64,000 nt of DNA. Origin: Limnohabitans_A sp048020265. GTDB taxonomy: Bacteria; Pseudomonadota; Gammaproteobacteria; Burkholderiales; Burkholderiaceae_C. Position numbers and translations under genes: made by a program. Each line of letters opens with the position of its first letter. Positions within the stretch are counted from its first letter, which is position 1. Below are positions 51,707 to 62,100 of the stretch, piece after piece. Under the pieces are notes generated by a model. The model did no database searches. It was not told where the DNA came from and was given only the letters and a program-made list of their open reading frames with translations. The stretch spans positions 2,294,001 through 2,358,000 of the forward strand of contig NZ_CP171843.1 of NCBI RefSeq assembly GCF_048020265.1, in the 5' to 3' direction.

Positions 51707-52287
51707 AGCGCTAACAGTTCGGTAGAGAGGCCTTGCTCAACCAACTCACACAGGGTGTGGATCAGCAAAATATGGGCTTCTTGAATCCTGGCAGTGTTGG
51801 CAGATTCGACCACCAAACACAAATCACAATGTGACTTTAAAGCCCCACCGCCTTTACCCGTCAAGCCCAAGACAAAAACACCAGATTGCCGGGCCTGGAT
51901 GGCCGCACGAATCACGTTGGCCGAATGCCCCGACGTTGACAACGCAATCAGCACATCCCCAGACCGACCAAGACCTTGAACTTGGCGCGCGAAAATTTGG
52001 TCAAACGCGTAATCGTTGGCGATACACGTCAAGATTGAGGTGTCACTGGTCAAAGCAATTGCAGCGTAAGGTTGTCTGGATTTCTGGAAGCGACCCATCA
52101 TCTCTGCTGCAAAATGTTGGGCATCCGAGGCGGACCCCCCGTTACCGCAGAGCATCAGTTTCCCACCGCTCTTCAAACTAGAAGCCAATATCCGCGATGC
52201 CTCCAGCACCAGATCTGAGAGTAGCGTGAGCGAGTGAATCGTCACCTCATGCTCCGCCATGTTTTTGGCCAACAACTCTGGGTTCAT
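51703..52287 (-). CDS. gmhA: phosphoheptose isomerase
   Basis: A 194-residue SIS-domain isomerase. The signature GNGGSASDAQHFAAEM begins at 48, and LIALSTSGHSANVIRAA and the late QEAHILLIHTLCELVE carry the catalytic Glu/His. It converts sedoheptulose-7-phosphate to D-glycero-D-manno-heptose-7-phosphate, the first step of heptose synthesis. It overlaps the TPR-glycosyltransferase gene by 4 bases. Confidence 0.93.
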   Translation of the reverse strand: MNPELLAKNMAEHEVTIHSLTLLSDLVLEASRILASSLKSGGKLMLCGNGGSASDAQHFAAEMMGRFQKSRQPYAAIALTSDTSILTCIANDYAFDQIFARQVQGLGRSGDVLIALSTSGHSANVIRAAIQARQSGVFVLGLTGKGGGALKSHCDLCLVVESANTARIQEAHILLIHTLCELVEQGLSTELLAL

Positions 52288-54338
52288 GGGGTAACCTCAT
52301 CAAGACCTTTGACGCTGGGGTGGAGGCCATGCACCATCTCAATCACCGCCGCTTTCACTCTGGACAGGACGCCTGACCAATCATTTTTGCGCTCTTGTCG
52401 CCACTGTAGAACAGACGCGTACCACACACTGTCTTGACGACCGTGCATCCATCGCCATTCGCTTTGAAAACGATTGAGCAGCCAACAAGGCGTACCCAAA
52501 GCCCCGGCTAGATGGACCACCACGGTGTCCACAGAAATCACCAGATCCATCTGCTGGATCACTGCAGCAGTATCGGCAAAATTTTTCAAACTCTCCGACA
52601 TGTCCATAACCCCCCATGACTGCAACAACTGCGCATCCTCCAAACTGCGTTCGCGTTGCAAGCTCACCCACACCACACCGGGTATGGACACCAGTTCGCT
52701 GAGCATGGACAACTTCAAACTGCGGGTCTTGTTGTGCGCCAAACCAGGATTCCCTGCCCAACACAGTCCAATGACTGTCTTTTGCTCCTGTTTGGCGTGT
52801 CGTACCAAATTGTCAAACTTCTGAGAAACTGGATACGCGGCCATGGGCTTCAAATAACCCAAAACGCCAGGGATTTGTTGGCCACGTCTCAACCCCAGTG
52901 CGAGAGGCAGACTGCCCATGGGGCAATGCCAATCAAACATGCGCGCGCGCACAACAGATTGCCCCTGCGCAGAGGTCAGCAACTGAATTTGCGGTGGGAG
53001 GTCATGGGCCAACAGCTCAAATAACTCCGGTTGTATGACCCAAGTGATTCGTGCGAACTTCCCCAGAAGTTGGGGCAAAAATCGCGCAAATTGGAGCGTG
53101 TCGCCAAAGCCTTGTTCATGGTAAACGACGATGGAATCGGTCTGCGGGCGCGTGGGCTGCCCCATCCATTGCGGGCATGAAAAACGGGGCGCCTCCTGCG
53201 GCTTGGCTTGACTCGCACCCAACCATCGCCATTCATAAAGTGGCCAGCCCCTGGTGAAATCACCTTGCATCAAATAACTCAAGGCGAGACCGAACTGCGC
53301 GGCAGCCAATTGAGGGTCTCGCGCCACGGCTTGTGCGTAGGCCTTTTGGGCGTTCCAAGGCCTTGCACAATCTAACTCCATCGCCCCCAGGTTGTTCCAA
53401 GCATCAACGAAGTCTGGGGCCAGCGTGATGGCCTTGTTCAAGCTGTCAAAGGCCAAGCTCTCTTCGCCCTGAGCCATCAAAATACTCGCGAGATTGACGT
53501 AGGCCTCCGATCTGTCGGGCTTCAATCGAACGGCCACTTCCAAGGCCTGTCTGGCCTCCCTCAAACGCTCGTGCTTTTGCAAGACATTGCCGTAATTGAG
53601 CCATCCTGCATAAAGTTTTGGGTTTGAATCGACGACTGTTTGGTGCAATGCAAGTGCTCTCTGATGATCACCTTGGTCGTACAACAAATTTCCCAAATTG
53701 CTGCACGCAGGCAAGAAGGGCTTGGGCAAACCCGCCAAGGCTTCCAATCTGGCGATGGCCTCTTGTGTGCGACCCAATTGCACCAACAGCATCGCATAGT
53801 CATTGGATAAGGCTTCATCGTTTTTCGACTTGGCCAACCAATGCGCAAAGCATAGACCCGCTTCGTCGAATCGCTTCAAGGCCACCAAGCATGCCGTTTC
53901 AATGCGCCCCATTTCAAGAGAATCGGCCTGTATGGCAAGGCATGCGCGCGCACTCTCCAAAGCCGCATCAAATTGATTGAGCTTGCGCAACGTTCGCGCC
54001 TGGGTGGCCAGCGCCTCGGCGTGCTGCGGCTCCATGCGCAACACCACATCACAAGCCCCCACCGCCTCGCGCAGACGATGGGTGGAACTCAAGGTCTTGG
54101 CAAGATTCAACCACGCATCGGAAAACTCGGGTTTAGCTGCGATCGCTTTCAACAACCATGACAATGCCTTGGCATAGTCTTTTCTTTGGGAGCATAGAAC
54201 GCCTAGCAAATTCAGCGCATCTGGGTGCTCAGGCTGTTGCTTCAAGATTTCTTGATAACCTTGCGCTGCAGCATCCAAACGTCCGGCCTGGTGATGACCA
54301 AAAGCCAATTGCAGAGTGGACTGCAAATTCGTCATCAC
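52284..54338 (-). CDS. TPR protein with C-terminal GT9/heptosyltransferase-like domain (second copy)
   Basis: A 684-residue cytoplasmic protein with no signal peptide or membrane segment. About residues 1-360 are tetratricopeptide repeats (for example AWLNLAKTL, AYVNLASILMAQG, AWNNLGAMELD). About 400-660 is a glycosyltransferase-like domain with YHEQGFGDTLQFARFLPQL (406-424), LCWAGNPGLAHNK (525-537), FADTAAV (587-593), and DTVVVHLAGALGTPCWLL (604-621). The last motif matches the nucleotide-sugar site of GT9 heptosyltransferases. TPRs often bind the protein acceptor. Its place between T1SS genes and heptose-synthesis genes suggests transfer of heptose to a protein. It could instead use another sugar. 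Confidence 0.82.
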   Translation of the reverse strand: MMTNLQSTLQLAFGHHQAGRLDAAAQGYQEILKQQPEHPDALNLLGVLCSQRKDYAKALSWLLKAIAAKPEFSDAWLNLAKTLSSTHRLREAVGACDVVLRMEPQHAEALATQARTLRKLNQFDAALESARACLAIQADSLEMGRIETACLVALKRFDEAGLCFAHWLAKSKNDEALSNDYAMLLVQLGRTQEAIARLEALAGLPKPFLPACSNLGNLLYDQGDHQRALALHQTVVDSNPKLYAGWLNYGNVLQKHERLREARQALEVAVRLKPDRSEAYVNLASILMAQGEESLAFDSLNKAITLAPDFVDAWNNLGAMELDCARPWNAQKAYAQAVARDPQLAAAQFGLALSYLMQGDFTRGWPLYEWRWLGASQAKPQEAPRFSCPQWMGQPTRPQTDSIVVYHEQGFGDTLQFARFLPQLLGKFARITWVIQPELFELLAHDLPPQIQLLTSAQGQSVVRARMFDWHCPMGSLPLALGLRRGQQIPGVLGYLKPMAAYPVSQKFDNLVRHAKQEQKTVIGLCWAGNPGLAHNKTRSLKLSMLSELVSIPGVVWVSLQRERSLEDAQLLQSWGVMDMSESLKNFADTAAVIQQMDLVISVDTVVVHLAGALGTPCWLLNRFQSEWRWMHGRQDSVWYASVLQWRQERKNDWSGVLSRVKAAVIEMVHGLHPSVKGLDEVTP

Positions 54339-56059
54339 AACCCCAATTGCGTCAATTCAGCGCTGACTCGCAACAAGGCTTGCGACCAGTCACCATAACT
54401 GGTCTGCCGAACAATCCGCATGGTTTGGTACCAAGGCGTATGGGCATGCTTGAGGCCCCAACGCCAGCAGGCATCAAAGCGCGACAACATGATGGTGGGC
54501 CGGCCGATGCTGGCACTCAGGTGGGCCACCGATGTATCGACGGTCACCACGGCGTTCAGTGCCTGGCACAGCGCCGCCGTGTCCGCGAAGTCCTGCAAAG
54601 ACGAGGCTGCACTCTTGATGTCAGGCAGCGCATTTTCCTGCTCTCCCTTTTGCAAGCTGACCCAGTCGATCTCAGGATGCGCTTGGATCAACTGGCGGGC
54701 TTGATCGCTGGACAAACTGCGACGACGGTCCACCAAACTGGCCAGGGGCATTTCTCGCCGCGGATTGCCAGCCCAAACGATACCAATTCGTGGCCGAACG
54801 CGACCAGTTGATGCCGGAAACCAAGCATCGAGTCGCGCCTGCCAAACCGACACAGCATCCAATTCAGGCTTCAAGTAAGGCGTTGGGTGGAACTGACTCG
54901 GGGAGAAAATACCCAAATTAAGCGGCAGGCTCATCAAGGAGACTTGATAATCCAAACCACTGGGCACCGGGTCCCCGCTTGAGAGAACATCGGCACGCAT
55001 ATCCAGCGTCCGAAACAAGCGCTTCAAATTCGCATCGGTCAACAAAAAGACCTGCGCACCCATTTTTTCCAGCAAGGGCACAAAGCGACAAAACTGCAGC
55101 ATGTCGCCCAAGCCTTGTTCACCATGAACCAAGATGCGCTTGCCCTGGATGGCTTGGCCGGTCCAACGGGTCATGTGTTGATACGGTCCCGCCGTGAGCA
55201 CTTGCAAACGTGGATCAAGTCGTGCTTCATAGAGCCGCCAACCCGGCTCCCACTGACCATCAGCCAATAAGGCCATGGCGTAATTCATCTGTCCTTCAGG
55301 GTAATCTGGTTTGAGTTCTATGGCCTTGCGGTAACAAGCCAAGGACCGTGGCAAATCACCCAACTCGCGCCATGCAGAGCCAAGATTATTTTGTACACGC
55401 GCACTGTTAGGGTCTTCCTCGGCCAGTCCCTCCAACAGCTCTTTGGCTTGTTGCGGCTGGCCTAAATCACGCAGCAAATTGGCCATGTTGTTACGGGCAC
55501 CCACGTGCTGTGGATCCGCAGCCAAAATTTGTTTGAAAACTTTGAGCGCACCGTCAAAGTCACTGGTGCGCGACAGTGAACTGGCCAAATTGACCATCGC
55601 CTTCAGATAGGAAGGGTCCGCCATCAAGGCTCGCTTGTAAGCATCAACCGCTTGTCCATGCTGCTGCTGATCACTGAGCAAATTGGCCAAATTGAACCAG
55701 GCTTGTGCATGCCCTGGCGCCAAACTGAGTAACTTTCGATAGGTGGTCACCGCCAATGCCAGTTGGCCATCACTTCGCAAAATATTACCCAGATTAAAAA
55801 GCCAATCGGGTTGAAAATCACTCAAGGCAATGGCCAAGCTCAAATGGTTGATCGCTTCGCTGTGCCGACCTTGCATGCTGTGACAAACACCCAGCAACTG
55901 TCGCGCTTCGTGATCCTCTGGTTGTGCCGAGAGCACTTGCTCCAGCAGTCGTTGCAATTCGGGCAACTTGCGCGCCGACAACAATTGGCTCGCGCGGCGA
56001 TTCCAGTCAAGATGACCCGGAGATATTTCTGGAGCTTTCACTTCAATTTCCTGCCTCAA
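54335..56059 (-). CDS. TPR protein with C-terminal GT9/heptosyltransferase-like domain (first copy)
   Basis: A 574-residue paralogue of the next gene, again cytoplasmic. TPR units occupy about 30-280 (WLFNLGNILRSDGQ, WFNLANLLSDQQQ, NNMANLLRDLG, NNLGSAWRELGD). The GT-like domain has HGEQGLGDMLQFCRFVPLL (312-330), GIVWAGNPRRE (426-436), FADTAALCQAL (491-501) and DTSVAHLSASIGRPTIML (508-525), ending with WRWGL and WYQTMRIVRQ. It overlaps the HlyD-type gene and the second TPR-GT gene by 4 bases each. The two copies differ widely in sequence, so they probably have different acceptors or work as a pair. Confidence 0.82.
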   Translation of the reverse strand: MRQEIEVKAPEISPGHLDWNRRASQLLSARKLPELQRLLEQVLSAQPEDHEARQLLGVCHSMQGRHSEAINHLSLAIALSDFQPDWLFNLGNILRSDGQLALAVTTYRKLLSLAPGHAQAWFNLANLLSDQQQHGQAVDAYKRALMADPSYLKAMVNLASSLSRTSDFDGALKVFKQILAADPQHVGARNNMANLLRDLGQPQQAKELLEGLAEEDPNSARVQNNLGSAWRELGDLPRSLACYRKAIELKPDYPEGQMNYAMALLADGQWEPGWRLYEARLDPRLQVLTAGPYQHMTRWTGQAIQGKRILVHGEQGLGDMLQFCRFVPLLEKMGAQVFLLTDANLKRLFRTLDMRADVLSSGDPVPSGLDYQVSLMSLPLNLGIFSPSQFHPTPYLKPELDAVSVWQARLDAWFPASTGRVRPRIGIVWAGNPRREMPLASLVDRRRSLSSDQARQLIQAHPEIDWVSLQKGEQENALPDIKSAASSLQDFADTAALCQALNAVVTVDTSVAHLSASIGRPTIMLSRFDACWRWGLKHAHTPWYQTMRIVRQTSYGDWSQALLRVSAELTQLGL

Positions 56060-57396
56060 TGCTCTGTCAAGGCACCACCAAAACGACCCAACATCGGGCC
56101 AAAGACATACTGCAAAACACTGCGGTGTCCGGTCACGATGGATGCGCTGACTTGCACGCCAGGGCTGAGTTTGTAATTCGTCACCCCATCCGTGAAATTG
56201 AGTTGCGAGGGCGCAATACGGACCAAAAAATAAGGCGGCTTCTGCGGCTCGGTGATGGCATCTGAGCTGATGTGCAGCACTTTCCCATCGACAGGTCTGA
56301 AGCGCTGCGTGCTGCCACCTTCAAGGCGTAACCGGGCCAATTGACCCACACTGACCAAACCCACCTCACCCGCATTCAATTTGGTTTCAATCACAATACG
56401 CTCGTCCCCAGGCACCAGACTGACCACCAAACCACCAGGACTGACCACCCCTCCACGCGTCACGGTATAGAGCGTGAAGACCGTGCCATCTACAGGTGAG
56501 CGGATGATGGTTCTGGCCGTGCTGTCTTGAAATTTACCCAATCGTTTCTGCAACTCAGCCAATTGCTTACGGGACTCTTCCAAGTCTTTGCGAAGGTCTT
56601 CTGTGTTACCAGACGTGATCGAAGTCAGTCCGGACTGTTCTTGTTTTTGTCCCGCTTCAACACGCCTCAATGCGGCTTGTGATTCGAGAATTTGTCCCGA
56701 CAGGCTTGAATCTTCTCGGGTCCGTTGCAAAAATTCGTATTGGTTGCCGATGCCTTTGTCCAGCAACTCTTTATCGATTCGCAACTGCTCACGCAAAATT
56801 TTGCGCTGTTCAGACAAGTGCGCGATCCGCGCCTTAAGCTCTTGAAACTCTTCCTGTCGCTGCACAATTTTCCATGTCTGTGCATCTCGTGTGGAGCTTG
56901 AACGCTCAAGTTGCGTGCGATAAAGCTCTTTCGCTTCATCAATTTCCTTGGGGTAATTATTCAAAAGATCAGCAGGAAATTCAATGGCACCCTTTCGACC
57001 AATCACCGCTTCAAGTCGGATGATTTTGATCCTCAAAGCCCCTATGCGGCTGTCGATTTCTTGCTTGTCCGCCTGCGCAGCAATCCCCTCAAGCTCGACC
57101 AGCGGATCGCCCTTTTTAACTTTTTGCCCTTCTTTGACATGGATTTCGCGAACGATGCCACCTTCAAGGTGCTGTACTTTTTGAACCTGATCAGCAGGCG
57201 CGACTTCACCATAGGCTTGCGTCGCGATATCGAGTTGAAAAAACGCAGCCCAAATCAAAAGGAAAACCACACCGATAGAAAGGTAACGGATAAAACGTCG
57301 CTCACTCTTGAGCAAGTGCAAGTCATGGTCGGTCAATTCGCCGAGCGAAGCATTCACTTCACGCGCATCTTCAATGGTTGTGTCTATCGCATTCAT
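56056..57396 (-). CDS. type I secretion membrane-fusion protein, HlyD family
   Basis: A 446-residue adaptor of the HlyD/PrtE type. A short cytoplasmic N terminus and one membrane segment (about 37-55, LSIGVVFLLIWAAFF) precede a lipoyl-like half-site (VQHLEGGIVREIHVKEGQ). A long coiled coil follows (about 110-290), then the second half-site and the beta-barrel with PVDGTVFTLYTVTRGGVVSPG. It links the inner-membrane ABC protein to a TolC-type channel; no outer-membrane channel gene is in the window. It overlaps the downstream TPR-GT gene by 4 bases. Confidence 0.92.
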   Translation of the reverse strand: MNAIDTTIEDAREVNASLGELTDHDLHLLKSERRFIRYLSIGVVFLLIWAAFFQLDIATQAYGEVAPADQVQKVQHLEGGIVREIHVKEGQKVKKGDPLVELEGIAAQADKQEIDSRIGALRIKIIRLEAVIGRKGAIEFPADLLNNYPKEIDEAKELYRTQLERSSSTRDAQTWKIVQRQEEFQELKARIAHLSEQRKILREQLRIDKELLDKGIGNQYEFLQRTREDSSLSGQILESQAALRRVEAGQKQEQSGLTSITSGNTEDLRKDLEESRKQLAELQKRLGKFQDSTARTIIRSPVDGTVFTLYTVTRGGVVSPGGLVVSLVPGDERIVIETKLNAGEVGLVSVGQLARLRLEGGSTQRFRPVDGKVLHISSDAITEPQKPPYFLVRIAPSQLNFTDGVTNYKLSPGVQVSASIVTGHRSVLQYVFGPMLGRFGGALTEH

Positions 57397-57411
57397 CTGG
57401 TACCGATCCCC

Positions 57412-59082
57412 TTATTGAGGTGCCGTTTGGTTCACCACCCGCGGTACGGGTTTAGACGAGAGATCCAGCACAATCGTTGCGGACTTGATGATGAATTCGT
57501 CGCGCGTGGCCATGATCACGCTGCATCCTCGGCCCACCAATTCATTGAGGACGGCGGTGATGGCTTGGGCCCCCTTGGTGTCCACACCCTCAAAAGGTTC
57601 ATCCAGAACCACTACCCGGCCCTCAGTCAGCAAAGCCCGAACCAAAGCCAGTCGTCGGCGAACACCAACAGGCAGGTGAGTGCCAGAGTTGCGTATGGGC
57701 GTCTCCAACCCTCTGGGCTGCGCATCCAAGTAACCACCCAAGTCGAGTTTGCGGCACCACCCGAGCAAAACGTCATCAGGCGTATCGGGACGCATGACGG
57801 TGAGGTTTTCACGCAAAGTCCCGTCAAAAAATTGTGGCTCCTGCGGCAGATAAACCAACTGCTGACGCCACCATTCCGGAACCAACTGGCGCAAATCCAT
57901 GCCGTCATACTTGACGTGACCTCGGTCAGGCTCCAGCAAACCCACCAGCAGTTTCAGCATGCTGCTTTTGCCTGCGGCATTGCCACCCACCACAGCCATC
58001 ACCGCCCCAGCAGGCATTTTCAAGGACAAGGATTCAAACAAGGGCATGGGTTGGCCAGGCCAGGTCAAGGACACATCGACCAACTCTAGAGCGCCCTTCA
58101 GCTCGCGAGGGACATGTCCTTGTTGACGCTCAACAGGAATTTTGGCTAACGCATCCAAGCGAGAAAATGCTTGAACAGCGCGCTCAAAAAGTTCTTGGGA
58201 CTGAGTCAAGCGTGAGAAAGAAGACAAAGAACGACTGGCCAAAATACTCACGCCAATCAAGCTACCGACATCCAATTTTCCAGTCACCACATAGATGGCG
58301 CCCACCGCATACACCACAATGGTCATCAAATTGCTGCCAACCACCGTGTAATGTTGTTGCTCGCCTTGTAACGCTTGCAGTTGCGTACGCAAACCCATCA
58401 TTTGGTCTTGTGCCGCAGCCCAATCGCGCCGAACAATGGGCACGCAGTTGAACATGCGGAGCGTTTCTGCAGCCGATACCAAAAAATGGCTGACGCCGCC
58501 CACACGCGCCGAAGCCTCTGTCATCGCCTCGGTCGGTGCACGCATTTGGTTTTGCGCCCTCACGGCCAGCCACCAATAGACGGCAATCACCAGAACCATC
58601 ACGCCCGCCAACATCGGGCTCAACAAAAATACGGCCACCACATAAAGAACGGCAAAGGGTGCATCCATCACGCCACTAAAGTTCATGGGCGATATGGCTT
58701 GCGAGATCGGCCCCAATCCAGCAATCAGTTCTCGCCTCTGCGTGATAGGAATCTGCTCCAGCAACTGGTAATTGGACCCCGCATACGCCACCAAGGCTTT
58801 GTCCTGTGCCTTTTCTAGGGCACGGTTACAAACCACTTGCTCGATCTGGCTGCGGGCTTTGCGCAGCATGAACTCCAGCACCAAGGCAATCAATGCGCCT
58901 GTGGTCAATGTCACCAAAGTGGCATCGATACCGAAGGAAACGTACCGGTTCATCACCTGCATGCTGTAGAGCGATGACACCAACCCCAAAAAATTGATGA
59001 GCAATGTGGCCAAAAATAGCTCGCGCACCAACTTGGCTGGCAAGCCAAGCTTGCCAGCCAATACTTTCAAATTGTCAAACAT
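57412..59082 (-). CDS. type I secretion ABC transporter (permease-ATPase) with degenerate ATPase motifs
   Basis: A 556-residue exporter of the PrtD/HasD type. The membrane domain (about 20-300) has no C39 or C39-like N-terminal domain. The ATPase has Walker A GGNAAGKS (366-373), Q-loop YLPQEPQFFDG and Walker B VVVLDEP (490-496). The LSGGQ signature position reads LPVGV (470-474), and the switch histidine is replaced (MATR, T526). Both losses are unusual and could lower ATPase activity. It lies 21 bases after the Calx-beta protein gene and 15 bases before the HlyD-type gene. Confidence 0.9.
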   Translation of the reverse strand: MFDNLKVLAGKLGLPAKLVRELFLATLLINFLGLVSSLYSMQVMNRYVSFGIDATLVTLTTGALIALVLEFMLRKARSQIEQVVCNRALEKAQDKALVAYAGSNYQLLEQIPITQRRELIAGLGPISQAISPMNFSGVMDAPFAVLYVVAVFLLSPMLAGVMVLVIAVYWWLAVRAQNQMRAPTEAMTEASARVGGVSHFLVSAAETLRMFNCVPIVRRDWAAAQDQMMGLRTQLQALQGEQQHYTVVGSNLMTIVVYAVGAIYVVTGKLDVGSLIGVSILASRSLSSFSRLTQSQELFERAVQAFSRLDALAKIPVERQQGHVPRELKGALELVDVSLTWPGQPMPLFESLSLKMPAGAVMAVVGGNAAGKSSMLKLLVGLLEPDRGHVKYDGMDLRQLVPEWWRQQLVYLPQEPQFFDGTLRENLTVMRPDTPDDVLLGWCRKLDLGGYLDAQPRGLETPIRNSGTHLPVGVRRRLALVRALLTEGRVVVLDEPFEGVDTKGAQAITAVLNELVGRGCSVIMATRDEFIIKSATIVLDLSSKPVPRVVNQTAPQ

Positions 59083-59103
59083 GGACCCGATTTCCTGATT
59101 GGA

Positions 59104-62100
59104 TTACGCGCCCGGAGCGAGTTGAACATGGTGCGCGTTGTCAATGCCTTGCAGCACAGCAATTTCTTGCAAGCCCGTCCCATTGGTGCCGGACGACATG
59201 TCCGCATCATAGTAAAGATGGACTTGATTCGAATTGTTCGCTGCAATGGCCACAAAGCCTGCCCCCGTAGCTTGACCCGCTGAAATCGCTGTCTCAATTT
59301 CATCGAGATGCCCTGCTACACCGCTTGCAAACTGGAACTCCCCCGTCACGTTGATGCGCACAAAGTCAGGGTCACCATTGGCCGTGCTCAAGCTGGCCAA
59401 AATGGCGTCCAGCGTTCCAGACAGATCGCTGATCGTGTCAACGGCCAAGTTGCCAAATGCCGTTGACTTGAAGACCACGGTGTCATTGGCACTGAAGTCC
59501 ATGACCGTATCCATGCCGTAGCTTGGGGCATCGAAGACAAACCTGTCAGCGCCGCCTTGACCAAACATGACATCGTTGCCGGCACCACCTCGCAGCACAT
59601 CGTCTCCAGCACTGCCATAGAGCACATCAGCGCCAGAGGTTCCGTCATCGTTGATGACCGTGCCATAGACCGGCTCTCCAATCACTGTGAACCCCGCCCC
59701 TTGGTCAATGCGAACCACAAAGGATTCGTCAGCTTCAAAGGCGGCGTCATGCTGGATGTTCAGAGTCACCAACTGCGAAGTAACGTTGGCGGCAAAAGTG
59801 ACGGCCATGCTGCTGACGGCAAAATCGTCGCCCGAAACGGGGTCAGTCGCACCACCACTGACCGACAGGTTCAAGCTGGTCACCTGATCGAGTCGACCGG
59901 TCCTGAAAACCTCAACCACGAAAGGCGTCTGACCGTTGATCTGACTGCCCTCCAGTGCTTGCGATCGCGCCGCGCTCACCCACACACCCACGTCTTCGTC
60001 GGTGACAGCGGCATGTGCCACAAACGCGGTCGGATTGAACGAGGCGTTGCCCGAGGTGACTTCAGTCAAGGTCATGCGGAACTGCTCGTCACGCTCAACC
60101 AAGGTATCAGCCAGCGCCTGCAAGGTGATCACAGCAGCCGTCGCGTTGGGCGCAAAGGTCACCAGCCCCGACGTGCTCGACAGATCGTCAGAAGATGCAG
60201 CACTCTCGCCGTAGCCCGTAGCGACCCAACGCACCACCACCTCGCTGGACAGCGACAAGCCGCTGCCCGTGCGCGTGAGCGCAAACTGCAGGGTGCCACC
60301 TTCGGAAGCCAGTTGGGGCGTGGTGTCGATGCCAATGAGCGCATCGTCGTTGACCACGGTCATGGTGGCCGAGCCGTTGCGAATACCGCCCACCGAAGGC
60401 TGCGACAGATTCACGCGGAAGGTCTCGTCCGGACCGTACTGCCCATCGCCGTCGACCTGGATCAAGACGGTAGTCGTGGTCTGTCCAGCCGAGAAAGACA
60501 CTGTGCCACTAGGCAACCCGCCATTGCCCAGGGCATCGGCAGTAGAGAAGTCCTCGGCCATCACTTGAGAAGTGCCCACACCTTCAACGCGCCATTGCAC
60601 GGTGGAGGCCTGGGCCACATCGCCTTCGCGGGTCAACACGAAACGTGTGGTTGCAGAACTTCCTTCATCGCCCTCGATCACCGAAGCCGCCATGGCTTGG
60701 ACGGAGACCAAGGTGTCGTCATTGAGGATGACCATGGTGGCCAGGCGTTCATCGAGCAGGTCCGCGCCCGTGGGCTCGGACAAGGTCACGATGAAGCCCT
60801 CGTCCATCTCGCCCGCCCGGTCGGCCAGCACCATGACGGTGAGCGTCTGCGTGACCTGGCCGGCGGTGAAGACCACCATGCCGGACGGCATGTAGCCGCC
60901 GAAATCCACCGGGTTGACGGACTCTCCGCTGCCCACGCCCGAGACGTCCCAGCGCGCCGTGCTGGCGTCACTGGTGTTGCCCGTGCGGGTGACGGTGAAC
61001 ACGAACGGCGTGTCCGGCCCCTCGGTGTTGCCCTCCAGGGCGCTGGACTGGTTGGCAGTGATGGAAAGCACCGGGTCGTCGTTGACCACCGTGCCTTGGG
61101 CAGGACCACCGATCAGCGTGGAACCGAAGGACGGATTGGACAACGTGACACGGAAGTTCTCGGCATATTCACCCACGGCGTCGGCCAGCACACCCACGGT
61201 GATGAAGGCCTGCGACTGTCCGTCGGTGAAGCTCACCGTGCCGGTGAGCGCCTGCACCTCAGAGGCCACAGAAAGCGCACGGCCAGGGCCCGGCGAGACT
61301 GTCCAGGTCGCGCTGGCGTCACCGATGGCCGAGCCCGTGCGGTCCACGAGGAACACAAAGTCGGTGTAGGCCGTGGCCTGGGCGTTGGTGCCTTCCTGAA
61401 CCACCGAACCGGCGGTGGCCCAAGCCTCGAGCTGGTCGTCGTCGTTGATGATCAGGCCTGTGGCGGCCGCCACCTCAATCTGGGCATTGCCCGAGGGACT
61501 GGATAGCAGCACCTGGAAGGACTCGGACGCCTCAAAGTCACCGTCTGGCCGGGTCACCACCGTGATCCAGGCCACCGATTCGCCGGCGCCGAAGGTGAGC
61601 GTGCCAGAGGGCGGCACACCGTCCTGGAAATCGGCGGCATCGGCGGCGCTGCCGCCTGTGCCTGAGACGGCGAAGTCCACCGTGGTCGAGCCTGTGAGCA
61701 GGCCCGTGCGCTCCACGCGGAAGGTCATCACGCCGGCAACCGAGTCGCCCTCGTTGGCCTGCGCCGTGACCGCCGCAATGCGCAGATCGATGTCGTTGTT
61801 GGCGATGCTGCCGTTGGCGCTTTCCGCACCCGTCTTGACCTGGCTGCCCGCACCGGGGGTGTGAAGCTCGACGACGAAGGCTTCGTCGGGCTCCACGTCC
61901 AGATCACCCTGCACCTGCAGGGTCAGCGTCATCTCGAACTGGCCATGGGCGAAGGTCACCACGCCGCTGTCAACCACGAAGTCATCCGGGCCAGCGTCGG
62001 CTGCCGAAGCCGCCGCACGAACGCGCCAACCCATGGTCGAGGTGCCGTCCAAACTGCCTTCACGGGTTAGCGTGAAGGTCACCGCCGCTGTGCTGCCAAC

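Noticed and set aside
59557..61506. 649-residue plus-strand open frame
   Set aside because: Antisense to the Calx-beta repeats; the repeats themselves keep the opposite strand open. Composition is Arg/His-rich and without domain signals.
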